Shown here piece by piece: positions 8,801 through 16,672 of a DNA stretch of 64,000 bases (its first letter is position 1; each line of letters starts with the position of its first letter). A model generated the notes under the pieces. It had not been told where the DNA came from. It saw only the letters and a list, made by a program, of their open reading frames with translations, and made no database searches. The stretch is from Microbacterium sp. W4I4. GTDB lineage: Bacteria; Actinomycetota; Actinomycetes; Actinomycetales; Microbacteriaceae. The position numbers and the translations under genes are program-made. The stretch is from contig NZ_JAUSXT010000001.1 of the NCBI RefSeq assembly GCF_030816235.1, forward strand, positions 1,054,001 to 1,118,000. The letters are read 5' to 3'.

Positions 8801-9296
8801 GGATCAGCAGGTCATCGGCCGAGCGCGGCGTGCGCGGATCCCAGCCCGTGCCGAGCCGCTCGGCAAGCGCATCCAGCACCTGGATGCGCACGACCTCGCG
8901 CTGGGCACCCGGTGCCGCGTCGTGCACCCGACGCAGAGCGTCCTCGGCGACGAGCTCGGGCAGATGCGGCAGCAGGCCGCGGCGCCCGAAGTGCCCGATG
9001 GTCTCCAGCCGGGTGCCGATGCGCTCGGCGAGCTCGCCGGCGGCCTTGCGAGTGAAGGTGAGCCCGAGCACCTCGTCGGGACGCACGTGCCCGTTGGCGA
9101 CGAGCCAGACCACTCGGCCCGCCATGGTCTCGGTCTTGCCGCTGCCCGCACCGGCGACGACGAGTGCCGGAGTGGGCGGAGCCTGGATGACGGCCTGCTG
9201 CGCCTGCGTGGGCACGGGCAGTCCGAGAGCGAGTGCGATGATCTCTGCGGAGATCGTCGAGGGGGTCGTCCAGTCGGCTGAGGTCGTGGGGATCAC
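5802..9296 (-). CDS. adnB: ATP-dependent helicase-nuclease subunit AdnB
   Basis: A 1164-residue subunit of the AdnAB motor-nuclease that resects double-strand breaks in actinobacteria. The N-terminal UvrD-like motor has Walker A GAGSGKT at 49-55, followed by VVWLVANG and LGLTFTRKAAGELAERI, then VVLLDEYQDTS and GDPHQSIYGWRGAS. LTIHGSKGLEWDAVAV closes the motor. The C-terminal RecB-type nuclease keeps IVDWKTGR and a downstream QLALYRVAYHRRF. The GTG start at 9296 shares four bases (GTGA) with the end of adnA, which points to translational coupling; the same frame stays open upstream to 9698 but that part lies inside adnA. I assign B to the downstream gene by analogy with Rv3202c-Rv3201c. Its 3' end overlaps the phosphotransferase-like gene. 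Confidence 0.92.
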   Translation of the reverse strand: MIPTTSADWTTPSTISAEIIALALGLPVPTQAQQAVIQAPPTPALVVAGAGSGKTETMAGRVVWLVANGHVRPDEVLGLTFTRKAAGELAERIGTRLETIGHFGRRGLLPHLPELVAEDALRRVHDAAPGAQREVVRIQVLDALAERLGTGWDPRTPRSADDLLIRPRVSTYNAFADGIVREHAARIGRDPEAAMLSQSASWLIARAVVLRADLPGLEDIDRALGTVIDAVQKLAGEALDHRVDLDAAERIAAEQAAAFGPYRTNRDVDTAALNLLSMPVLAGLVREYIAEKERRGVLDFADQVGGAFDIVETAPDVRTELREQHRVVLLDEYQDTSVIQTRFLAALFRDSAVMAVGDPHQSIYGWRGASADNLYAFGRSFADEQPARTYSLMTSWRNDSSILDVANRVLEPLKRPGLEVPALEPRPGAGLGDVQVSFPHTVDDEAEAVAEWFEQRRAEHASDAERGAHTGAILFRSKRHMQTFAGVLARRGIPHRILGLGGLLSTPEVVDVVSMLRVIHDPTAGSALIRLLVGPRFAIGVADMAALYDLASALARRDASLAPLSDEVRERLRSSRGADEAVSIIDAVDFLRAAPDDYRLIQAITPEGRSRLRSAGEILERLRRSVGLPIPELIRLIELELRLDIELAANESRGPARVAATQLRAFVDEVRAFLTADDRGTISSLLAWLDKAESTDELMPRPEPPEPGVVQLLTIHGSKGLEWDAVAVVRLVEDELPGRVSDTSGWFGFGVVPFALRGDRDALPVFRWDPQSEKDAVGDDPAKRHKAALDALAAGVTKAFPHGGALRRFKNAYRDYQQQEERRLAYVAVTRARRDLLLSGAHWAGQVKPRKASPFLLDAIDVLGLDPIGEVDPDENPYAGPGLTTSWPMDPLGARRAVVTTAVEHVRTAMAADEAPAPTVQLERLLAERAERLRGTGGEAPTRVPASRFKDWVTDYRGTLRDLGRPMPERPYTQTRIGTLFHAWVEHRSGLVGAGPSAESALWELDEDTPDAGAMAPTTGDDEQALAGLRAIFERSEWADLQPIAVEIEIDFAFGSSDSTAGNAADGHIVICKLDAVYRREDHDGRIEIVDWKTGRAPRTAQEREERMLQLALYRVAYHRRFGVPLEQIDVVLFYVADDLVIRGDRVYSEEELVQRWSAARAAR

Positions 9297-12200
9297 GCAC
9301 TCACCGCCGGTACCGTGTGGATGCGGCACGGGGTCACGCGCACCTGGGTGTCGGCGCAGTGCGATTCGACCTGGGCGGTGAAGCTGCTGGCCGCCATCCC
9401 CCGGCCCGCCTCGGTGATGCGGTGCAGGAAGGCCGTGCGCGCCTCGCCGTCGAGGGTGTGCTGGTGGGCGACGCGGTACTCCGCCTTGCCGACCGTCTTG
9501 GAGACGATCAGCAGGCGCGCGCCGGTGAGCGCCGCCGCGGGGGCGCCCTCGACGAGCCCCTCCTGCACGGCGATCTGGTACGCAGCGAGCTGGGCGTGCT
9601 CGCGCACGTTGGCCTCGGTGTCGGGCTCGTACTTGCCGGTCTTCAGATCCACGACGACGACCCGCTCTCCACCATCGCCTTCGCTCATCCGCTCCCACTT
9701 CTGGCCGCGGGCGGCCGCGTGTTCACCGGCTCCGGCCGGGTACACCTCCACCCGGTCGATCACACCGCCCACCACCGCACGCGGCGTGATCACGGCATCC
9801 GATTCGGCGTCCTCCGGCGTCGCCGGCAGCACGTGCTCATCGGCCAGGTCCACGGCGAAGCGGAACGCGGCCTCGGCACCGACCACACGCCCGCCGTCGG
9901 CGGCGCTCGCACCGATGTAGGAGTGCAGTCGCTCCACGTACAGCTCGGCGCGTCGGCGCTCCTTGCGTCCGATCCACTCGGTCTCGAAGTCCAGCTCGGG
10001 CCAGTGCTCGTCGACGATCGCGCGCATCGCATCCAGATCCCCGTCCGGGACCTTCTCCATGGCCTCGTGCACGATCGTTCCAATCCCCGCCGAAGGCGGG
10101 GCGACCGTGTCGCCGCCGAGCGAGGAGACCACCCAGTTCAGGCCGCACTCCTCGAACGCCTCCAGCCGCGAGGGCGAGACCTTCACCGGGGCCGCGGTCA
10201 GATCCCGCAACGGCGCCGCGCTCGAGGGCGGTGTCACGCCGTACCACTCGTCGGTGGCCGCTCCGGAGACACCCGCCTCCGCGAGAATGCTCAGCTGACC
10301 CGCCGATGCCATCCGCTCGGCCTCATCGACGGAGGTGGTCAGCACGCGCCGATGACGTGCCACGAGTCCGCGCAGCGTGATCGGATGCGCGAAGCGCAGC
10401 TCATCCTGCTCGGCAGGCGGGGCAGGAGGCAGGAAGGAGAAGAACGGGCTGGGCGTCTGATCGTCGTCGTCCACCGCCGAGACGACCAGGCTCGTGCGCG
10501 CCCTCGACAGAGCCCGCACGAACAGCCGCAGCTCGTCGTGCAGCGCGGCGCGTCGGCGGTCGAGCACGCCGGGGACGATCTCGGGCAGCCCGTCGCGCGA
10601 GGCTGCCAGCCAGTCGGCGAGGCGCCAGGTCTCCAGCATCCCGCCGCGCAGGCGCACGTTCGGCCAGACGCCGTCCTGCACGCCCGCCACGACGACCGCC
10701 TCGAACTCGGCACCGAGCGCGGTCGCGGGCGTCATCAGGGTGACCAGTCCCGGCCGGTCGGGTGCGGACAGGGTGTCCTCGGGCACCTCGCTGTCGAGGA
10801 TGTCGCGGATGAACAGGGCCGGCTTCTCGTGCGGCGAGCGCTCGACGAAGCGCTTGGCCGCGTCGAACAGGGCCACCAGGCTGTCCAGCGAGCGCGCGAT
10901 CTCCGCGCCCCCTGGCTGGTCGGCCGCCGTGCGCCAGGCAGTCTGCAGGGAGGCGCCGCCGATCGATCGGGCCCGGTCCCAGACCCGCCAGAGCAGCTCG
11001 TGGATCGTCTCCCCCGCCGCCCCCGCCTCGTGCACCTGGGCCAGTGTCTCGGCGAAGCGCTGTGCGACGCGCGCCTCGGGAGCATCCACCCTGTCGAAAA
11101 GATGCGGGAACTGCATCGCCTCGCGCAGCAGCTCGCGTGCGGGCGTCGATCCGCCGTCGCCCAGCTCGACGTGACGCAGGCGCGCGCGCAGCCGGCGCAG
11201 GCCCACGGCATCCAGCCCGCCGAAGGGCGAGGTGAGCGCCTCGGCGAGCAGATCGCTCGGGCGGTCCGCGGCATCTGCCAGCCCGAGCCGCACGATCTCG
11301 ACGATCGAGCGGACGGCGCCCTCGCTGCCGAGCGGCCTCGGCACACCGGCGGCGCGGGTGGGCACCTCGCGGGCGGCGAGCTCGGCCTCGAGCATCACGA
11401 TCTGGCGGGTGTCGTGGGCGATCACGGCGATCTCGCTCCACGGGATGCCGTCGCTGAGATGCCAGTCGCGCACGATCGCCGCGATGCGGTCGATCTCCTC
11501 GTGCGGCGAGGGGGCGATGAGCGCGCGCAGTCCGAGGTCGGACGCCTCGCCAGGCGCGCGGCGATGATCGACGCGTCCGGCGACGCCGATGGCCTGCGTG
11601 ACCGTGCGGGTGAGGGCGGTCAGCGCGTCGCTCTGGCGGTGCGCCGCGTCGAGGACGTGCACGTCGCCCAGCACCTGCGCCAGCTCGGCGAACAGCTGCG
11701 GGCTCGCGCCGCGGAAGGCGCCGGACGAGATGTCCGGGTCGCCGAGCGCCAGCACGGCCACGCCGCGCCCGCGCAGAGCCCTGACGAGTCGGATGCCGCC
11801 GCGGGTGAGCTCCTGCGCGTCGTCGATGAGCACGGCGCGCAGCGCGGCGAGCGGGCCGAGGGACGCGGCATCCGCCGTCTGCAGGATTCCGGTGGCTTCG
11901 GCGAGCAATTCGGGGATGTCGCGATGCGAGACCCGCATGCCGCCCATGACCTCGCGGTACTCGTCGAGGAAATCGGCGGCGGCGCCCCATACGTCACGTC
12001 CGGACGACTCGAGCTCGCCGGGGACGATGCCGAGCTCGGTGCATTCGGCGAGGAAGGCGCGCAGTTCGGAGCGGAAGCCCTTGGACGCGCGCACTGCCGG
12101 GCTGAGGGTGTCGGGCCAGCTGCGGGTGCCGTCCTCGGCGTCGCCGGCGAGAAGGTCCGCGAAGATGCGATCCTGATCGGCGCCGGTCAGCAGCGCGGGC

Positions 12201-12505
12201 GGCTCGAGCCCCTGCTGCACGGTGGCTCCGCGCACGATCTGGAAGGCGAAGGAAGCCAGCGAGCGCACCAGCGGACCCGGAGTCGCCTGACTGATCCGCA
12301 CGCCCACGCGGTCGCGCAGTGCCGTGGCCGCCTGCCGGCTGGGGGTGAGCACGAGCACCTGTTCAGGCAGCAGCCCATCCTCGAGAAGCCGCACGACGCG
12401 GTCGACGAGAGCCGTCGTCTTGCCCGTGCCCGGTGCCCCGATGATCACGCCGGATGCCGTCGCGTCGGCGTGCACGACGGCGTGCTGAGCGGCATCCTCT
12501 GTCAT
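9293..12505 (-). CDS. adnA: ATP-dependent helicase-nuclease subunit AdnA
   Basis: The 1070-residue partner of AdnB. Walker A is GAPGTGKT at 23-30 with LVLTPSRQAATALRDRVG after it; the C-terminal nuclease has VVVDLKTGKYE and HAQLAAYQIAVQ. Motor motifs are more divergent than in AdnB, as known for the weaker AdnA motor. Cysteines occur in EECGLNW at the start of the nuclease domain and in HCADTQVRVTPC at the very end, which resembles the Fe-S cluster pattern of AddB-like nucleases with one cysteine missing. The ATG at 12505 has GTGGAGGGC before it; an in-frame ATG at 12535 is less likely. It starts the two-gene adnAB operon and is divergent from the DUF3107 gene. Confidence 0.92.
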   Translation of the reverse strand: MTEDAAQHAVVHADATASGVIIGAPGTGKTTALVDRVVRLLEDGLLPEQVLVLTPSRQAATALRDRVGVRISQATPGPLVRSLASFAFQIVRGATVQQGLEPPALLTGADQDRIFADLLAGDAEDGTRSWPDTLSPAVRASKGFRSELRAFLAECTELGIVPGELESSGRDVWGAAADFLDEYREVMGGMRVSHRDIPELLAEATGILQTADAASLGPLAALRAVLIDDAQELTRGGIRLVRALRGRGVAVLALGDPDISSGAFRGASPQLFAELAQVLGDVHVLDAAHRQSDALTALTRTVTQAIGVAGRVDHRRAPGEASDLGLRALIAPSPHEEIDRIAAIVRDWHLSDGIPWSEIAVIAHDTRQIVMLEAELAAREVPTRAAGVPRPLGSEGAVRSIVEIVRLGLADAADRPSDLLAEALTSPFGGLDAVGLRRLRARLRHVELGDGGSTPARELLREAMQFPHLFDRVDAPEARVAQRFAETLAQVHEAGAAGETIHELLWRVWDRARSIGGASLQTAWRTAADQPGGAEIARSLDSLVALFDAAKRFVERSPHEKPALFIRDILDSEVPEDTLSAPDRPGLVTLMTPATALGAEFEAVVVAGVQDGVWPNVRLRGGMLETWRLADWLAASRDGLPEIVPGVLDRRRAALHDELRLFVRALSRARTSLVVSAVDDDDQTPSPFFSFLPPAPPAEQDELRFAHPITLRGLVARHRRVLTTSVDEAERMASAGQLSILAEAGVSGAATDEWYGVTPPSSAAPLRDLTAAPVKVSPSRLEAFEECGLNWVVSSLGGDTVAPPSAGIGTIVHEAMEKVPDGDLDAMRAIVDEHWPELDFETEWIGRKERRRAELYVERLHSYIGASAADGGRVVGAEAAFRFAVDLADEHVLPATPEDAESDAVITPRAVVGGVIDRVEVYPAGAGEHAAARGQKWERMSEGDGGERVVVVDLKTGKYEPDTEANVREHAQLAAYQIAVQEGLVEGAPAAALTGARLLIVSKTVGKAEYRVAHQHTLDGEARTAFLHRITEAGRGMAASSFTAQVESHCADTQVRVTPCRIHTVPAVSA

Positions 12506-12655
12506 GCCCTCCACGCTAGCGGCGCGCACCGACACTTCGACTCGCTCCGCATCCGACTACCCGTGTGCGCCCAGGGCGAAATCGGACCCGCCCCCGGCTC
12601 CGCGTCGATGCCAGCCGGTAGAGTTGCCGGTGTTCGCAGACACTGAGGAGAACGC

Positions 12656-12880
12656 GTGGAAATTCGCATCGGCATCGTCAACACCGGTCGTGAGCTGAGC
12701 TTCGACACCTCCGCCAGCGCCGACGAGGTGCGGGAGCAGGTCACCTCCGCTCTCGAGCAGAACGCCAGCCACCTGAGCTTCAGCGACGCGAAGGGCAGCT
12801 CCTACATCGTCCCCACCGCGAACCTCGCCTACATCGAACTGGGCACCGAGGAGTCGCGCCGGGTCGGCTTCGTCGCCTGA
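12656..12880 (+). CDS. DUF3107 small conserved protein
   Basis: A 74-residue protein beginning MEIRIGIVNTGRELSF and ending YIELGTEESRRVGFVA. It matches DUF3107, a small actinobacterial protein (Rv3208A/TB9.4 in M. tuberculosis) of unknown function. The GTG start is preceded by GAGGAG eight bases upstream. Position between adnA and a ferritin-like gene is conserved in actinobacteria. One base separates it from the small membrane protein that follows, so they are likely co-transcribed. A TAGAGT hexamer near 12622 could be the -10 box. Confidence 0.88.
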   Translation: MEIRIGIVNTGRELSFDTSASADEVREQVTSALEQNASHLSFSDAKGSSYIVPTANLAYIELGTEESRRVGFVA

Positions 12881-12881
12881 C

Positions 12882-13169
12882 ATGTACATCCTGCTCGCGC
12901 TGATCGCCGCCTGCGCCCTGGGAGTCGCTCTGCACTATCTGCTGCCCAGGCGCGATCTGCGCGGGGTCGCCGTGGTCCCTGCCATCACGACGGCCGCCGC
13001 TGCGGCGATCTACACGATCCTGCAGTGGAGCGGCGTCGGCGAGAACGTCATCTGGCTGTGGGTGGCCAGCATCGGCGGCGGTCTGCTGATCGCCGTGCTG
13101 GCGACGCTCGCGCTCAGCGCGCTGCGCATCCGTCACGACGCCGCCGAGAAGCTGGCACTCGGGATCTGA
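12882..13169 (+). CDS. Small membrane protein, three predicted helices
   Basis: A 95-residue hydrophobic protein with three likely transmembrane helices: about 2-20, 32-47 and 55-82, separated by the short charged loop PRRDLRG. I do not recognise a named family. It starts one base after the DUF3107 stop, so it is probably translated from the same mRNA. The tail after the last helix (RIRHDAAEKLALGI) is short and polar. A repeat element lies 20 bases downstream, before the convergent ferritin-like gene. Confidence 0.75.
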   Translation: MYILLALIAACALGVALHYLLPRRDLRGVAVVPAITTAAAAAIYTILQWSGVGENVIWLWVASIGGGLLIAVLATLALSALRIRHDAAEKLALGI

Positions 13170-13188
13170 CCCGTCGCTCCGCCGCCCA

Positions 13189-13268
13189 CCACGGATGTCG
13201 GGGCAATCGACGGATGTCGGCTCAGACCGGCCGATCCGTCCGACATCCGTCGTTCACGCCGACAAGTG
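13189..13268. repeat. 80-bp dispersed element, copy 1
   Basis: The element contains CGGATGTCGG twice in direct orientation (starting at 13192 and 13211), then CCGACATCCG and finally CCGACAAGTG in inverted orientation. An ungapped alignment with 63483-63562 gives about 60 matches in 80 positions, with the four motif blocks almost identical and the centre different. It sits in the gap between two convergent genes. It could fold as an RNA or DNA hairpin, act as a bidirectional terminator, or be a non-autonomous REP-like element. Confidence 0.75.
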
Positions 13269-13279
13269 TCGAGCGGATG

Positions 13280-13990
13280 CTACGAGGCGAGTCCCATGGC
13301 ATCCATCCGACGAGCATGCGCGCCCATCAACTCGGTGTAGACCGGCTCGATGCGCTTGTCGTCGGCTTCCAGACGTCCCGGACGCAGCGCGCCCCGGCAC
13401 ACCAGCAGGGTGTCGCCGACGAGACGACGCCCCCACATCGACAGCAGTGAGCGCCACTCCTGGTCGATCTCGATGGTCTCCTGGATGATCGTGACGATGC
13501 CGCTGCCGGCGTCGTCCCGACGCAGGATCTCGGCGACCCGCGCCCCGGTCTCGCCGTAGCCGGAGGCCAGGGCGAGATAGAAGTCGTCCAGCATCCCGGC
13601 CGTCAGATAGACCGACAGCAGGGTCTCCTCCTGCCGCTCGCCAATGGTCTTGCGCCGGAACGCGTCGAGGTTCTCGCGGAACGGGAGCATCACCTGGGTG
13701 GGGTCCTCCCCCTGCTCGGCGATGAGCTCGACGATTCGGCGATGCTTGTCCAGAGCCGCGCCGGCGGCGCGGGAGAGCGCCTCCTTGCGTGCGAGCTCCT
13801 GGGTGCCGCGGATGCTGCGGCTCAGCGTCTCGAAGTAGCCGAGCTGCAGATAGGCGGCCTGTCCGAGGAAGCGGTTGAGCTCGGGTGCGAGCTCCGCGAA
13901 GTCGACGCGGGTGGCGTCGCCGCTCTCACCGCGGCTGCGCAGCGTCAGGGTGCGCCGCTGGGGCTTGCGCTTCCAGAACCAGTTGACCAC
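13280..13990 (-). CDS. Ferritin-like fold protein (MiaE_2 family)
   Basis: A 236-residue helical protein with segments such as LNRFLGQAAYLQLGYFETLSR and DDFYLALASGYGETGARVAEIL. It matches the actinobacterial ferritin-like, MiaE-type family (Rv3210c). MiaE enzymes are di-iron tRNA hydroxylases, but this branch is uncharacterised and I cannot identify a complete set of iron ligands. It sits between the DUF3107 gene and a RhlE-type helicase as in mycobacteria. It starts with ATG at 13990, divergent from the helicase gene. Confidence 0.78.
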   Translation of the reverse strand: MVNWFWKRKPQRRTLTLRSRGESGDATRVDFAELAPELNRFLGQAAYLQLGYFETLSRSIRGTQELARKEALSRAAGAALDKHRRIVELIAEQGEDPTQVMLPFRENLDAFRRKTIGERQEETLLSVYLTAGMLDDFYLALASGYGETGARVAEILRRDDAGSGIVTIIQETIEIDQEWRSLLSMWGRRLVGDTLLVCRGALRPGRLEADDKRIEPVYTELMGAHARRMDAMGLAS

Positions 13991-14154
13991 CCGCCCAGAC
14001 TACTGGTCAGACGGCGCGCCTCCGGTAGGCTAGTCCCGTCCTGCCATCGGAGCAGGACCCCGCGCCTGTGGCACACGTGACGGCGTGGATACATTTCGAG
14101 GCGCCCTTCTCGCGGCACGTTGCCGCGCACGCGCCGGACAGGCAGACGCATACT

Positions 14155-15675
14155 GTGACTTCATTCGCTGATCTGGGCATCGACCAGGACATCCTCGATG
14201 CCCTTGCCGCAAAGGGCATCGTCGATGCCTTCCCCATCCAGGAGCAGACCATCCCCCTGGGCCTGCCGGGCCAGGACATCATCGGCCAGGCCAAGACCGG
14301 AACCGGAAAGACCTTCGGTTTCGGCATCCCGCTCGTGCAGCGTCTCGGGCAGAATCCGGAGCCGGGCGTCAAGGCGCTCGTCGTCGTACCGACCCGTGAG
14401 CTCGCCGTGCAGGTGTTCGAGGACATCGACATGCTGACCTCGAACCGTCCCACCAGCGTCGTCGCCATCTACGGCGGCAAGGCGTACGAGGGTCAGATCG
14501 ACCAGCTCAAGGCCGGCGCGCAGATCGTCGTGGGAACCCCGGGCCGTCTGATCGACCTCGCCAACCAGCGGCTGCTCGACCTGTCGAACGCGACCGAGGT
14601 CGTGCTCGACGAGGCCGACAAGATGCTCGACCTGGGCTTCCTCGCCGACATCGAGAAGATCTTCTCGAAGGTCGCGCCCGTGCGCCACACGCAGCTGTTC
14701 TCGGCGACCATGCCCGGCCCGATCGTGGCGCTCGCACGCCGGTTCATGACGAACCCGATCCACATCCGCGCGAACGACCCCGACGAGGGTCTGATGCAGG
14801 CGAACATCAAGCACGTCGTCTACCGGGCCCACTCGCTGGACAAGGACGAGATCATCGCCCGCATCCTGCAGGCCGAGGGTCGGGGCAAGACGGTCATCTT
14901 CACCCGCACCAAGCGGGCTGCGCAGCGGCTCGTCGACGAGCTGGGCGACCGCGGCTTCAACGTCGGCGGCGTTCACGGCGACATGGGCCAGGAGCAGCGT
15001 GAGCGCTCGATGGCCGCCTTCAAGGCCGGCAAGCGCGACGTGCTGGTCGCGACCGACGTCGCCGCCCGCGGCATCGACGTCGATGACGTCACGCACGTGA
15101 TCAACCACACGATCCCCGACGAGGACAAGACGTACCTGCACCGCGCCGGCCGTACGGGACGCGCGGGCAAGACGGGCATCGCGGTCACCTTCGTGGACTG
15201 GGAGGACCTGCACAAGTGGGCCCTGATCAACCGCGCGCTGGACTTCGGTCAGCCCGAGCCCGTCGAGACGTACTCCTCGAGCCCGCACCTGTTCAGCGAC
15301 CTCGACATCCCCGAGGGCACGAAGGGCCGGCTGCGCACCGCGCCGAAGGCCGAGAAGCCGGCATCCGAGCGCAAGCAGCGTCAGCCGCAGAAGGCCGCGG
15401 ATGCTGCCGCTGAGGGCACGGACGAGGGCACCACTCGCCGTCGCCGTCGCCGCAACCGCGGCTCGAGTGGCGAGCAGGTCGGCTCGACGTTCATCGAGGG
15501 CGCCGAGAAGCCGGCATCCGACTCCGGTGCGGCGACCACGACCGTCGATCGCGACGCGGAGGGCGCCGGCACGCACGACGGCGACGCCACGCGCGAGCAC
15601 CGCGACGGCAAGCCCGCCCCGCAGCGCCGTCGGCGCCGTCGCCGCTCGGGTGGCGCAGCGCCCACCGGCGCCTGA
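14155..15675 (+). CDS. rhlE: DEAD-box RNA helicase, RhlE type
   Basis: An ATP-dependent RNA helicase of 506 residues. It has the Q motif region FADLGIDQDILDALAAKG with FPIQEQTI, Walker A AKTGTGKT, PTRELAVQV, the DEAD box as DEADKMLDLGF, SATM, and the C-terminal TDVAARGIDVDDV and HRAGRTGRAGKTG motifs. After about residue 400 there is a basic low-complexity tail with runs of Arg (RRRRRRN, RRRRRRR), typical of RNA-binding extensions. The GTG at 14155 begins VTSFADLG as in relatives; an in-frame start at 14068 would add 29 unusual residues. No strong ribosome binding site decides it. A terminator hairpin follows at 15686. Confidence 0.9.
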   Translation: MTSFADLGIDQDILDALAAKGIVDAFPIQEQTIPLGLPGQDIIGQAKTGTGKTFGFGIPLVQRLGQNPEPGVKALVVVPTRELAVQVFEDIDMLTSNRPTSVVAIYGGKAYEGQIDQLKAGAQIVVGTPGRLIDLANQRLLDLSNATEVVLDEADKMLDLGFLADIEKIFSKVAPVRHTQLFSATMPGPIVALARRFMTNPIHIRANDPDEGLMQANIKHVVYRAHSLDKDEIIARILQAEGRGKTVIFTRTKRAAQRLVDELGDRGFNVGGVHGDMGQEQRERSMAAFKAGKRDVLVATDVAARGIDVDDVTHVINHTIPDEDKTYLHRAGRTGRAGKTGIAVTFVDWEDLHKWALINRALDFGQPEPVETYSSSPHLFSDLDIPEGTKGRLRTAPKAEKPASERKQRQPQKAADAAAEGTDEGTTRRRRRRNRGSSGEQVGSTFIEGAEKPASDSGAATTTVDRDAEGAGTHDGDATREHRDGKPAPQRRRRRRRSGGAAPTGA

Positions 15676-15685
15676 CTCAGCCCTT

Positions 15686-15720
15686 CAGCCGCGCGATCCG
15701 TTCTTCGGGTCGCGCGGCTG
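15686..15720 (+). terminator. Rho-independent terminator after the rhlE-type gene
   Basis: CAGCCGCGCGA at 15686-15696 pairs perfectly with TCGCGCGGCTG at 15710-15720, and two more G-C pairs extend the stem. TTCT follows on the plus strand. It lies between two convergent genes and could serve both. Confidence 0.75.
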
Positions 15721-15742
15721 TTCTGTGTGCGGGGGCAGCGGC

Positions 15743-16618
15743 CTACGGGTACCGCGGGGGCGTCCCCGTCGCGCGATCGATGATGCGGGCGACCATCTCA
15801 TCGGAGGTGGTGTTCTCCCCCGGCAGGTTGGGCTTTCCCGCGCCGTGGTAGTCGCTGGAGCCGGTGACGATCAGGTCGTGCTCCGCGGCGATCCCGCGCA
15901 GCATCCGCTTGCCGTCCTCGGTGTTCTCGCGATGATCGATCTCGAGGCCGCCGAGGCCCTCGGCGATCAGCCGCTCCAGGTACGAGACGGGCATCATCCG
16001 ATCGCGTCCCATGGTCACCGGATGCGCGATGACCGCCACTCCTCCGGCGCGCGTGATCAGACGCACGGCGGTGAGGGGATCGGGCGCGTAGTGGGGCTCG
16101 TAGTATCCCGTGCGCGGATGCAGGATGCCGTCGAACGCCTCGGTGCGGTCGCGGACGATTCCGCGCGCCACCAGCGCGTCCGCGATGTGCGGACGGCCGA
16201 CCGTGGCATCCGGTGTCGTCTGCGCGAGGACGTCGATCCAGTCGAGCGCGTAGTCGCGTGCGATGTTGCGGACGATGCGCTCCGCACGCCCCAGCCGGTC
16301 CGTGCGGATGCGGTCGGTCTCGGCGACCAGGCCCGGGTCGGCGGGGTCGAAGAGATAGCCGAGCACGTGCACGCTGCGCCAGTCGTGCCGGGCGGAGAAC
16401 TCGATGCCTGGCAGGAACGTCATGCCCAGGGCAACAGCGGCATCCCCTGCCTCGACCCAGCCGGTCGTGCGGTCGTGGTCGGTGAGTGCGAGCGTGCGGA
16501 TGCCGTGGGCATGCGCCTGACGGACGACCTCAGCGGGTGGCTCGGTGCCGTCGGAGTGGTTGGAGTGCAGGTGCAGATCGCTGGGCCCGCTGAACGGTGA
16601 GTGCGCGCCCTGGGTCAT
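15743..16618 (-). CDS. PHP-domain metal-dependent phosphoesterase
   Basis: A 291-residue PHP-family protein. Metal-binding motifs are visible in order: SDLHLHSNHSDGT at the N-terminus, LTDHDRT near 44-50, GIEFSA near 70, IAHPVTM in the middle, and TGSSDYHG near the C-terminus. Members with this architecture hydrolyse nucleoside 3',5'-bisphosphates or trim short oligonucleotides (RnaseAM/YciV type); the exact substrate here is unknown. It is divergent from the EEP-family gene at 16673, with about 54 bases between them. Confidence 0.85.
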   Translation of the reverse strand: MTQGAHSPFSGPSDLHLHSNHSDGTEPPAEVVRQAHAHGIRTLALTDHDRTTGWVEAGDAAVALGMTFLPGIEFSARHDWRSVHVLGYLFDPADPGLVAETDRIRTDRLGRAERIVRNIARDYALDWIDVLAQTTPDATVGRPHIADALVARGIVRDRTEAFDGILHPRTGYYEPHYAPDPLTAVRLITRAGGVAVIAHPVTMGRDRMMPVSYLERLIAEGLGGLEIDHRENTEDGKRMLRGIAAEHDLIVTGSSDYHGAGKPNLPGENTTSDEMVARIIDRATGTPPRYP

Positions 16619-16672
16619 CCTCAGAGCGTACCGCCAGGGCCATCACAGGAGCCTCCCCTAGGCTTTTCGGTG

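Noticed and set aside
6582..9281. Long plus-strand ORF of 899 codons opposite adnB
   Set aside because: Codon shadow of the high-GC adnB gene; composition rich in Arg, Gly and His, with no recognisable domain.
9317..12646. Long plus-strand ORF of 1109 codons opposite adnA
   Set aside because: Antisense shadow of adnA; no domain and a biased composition.
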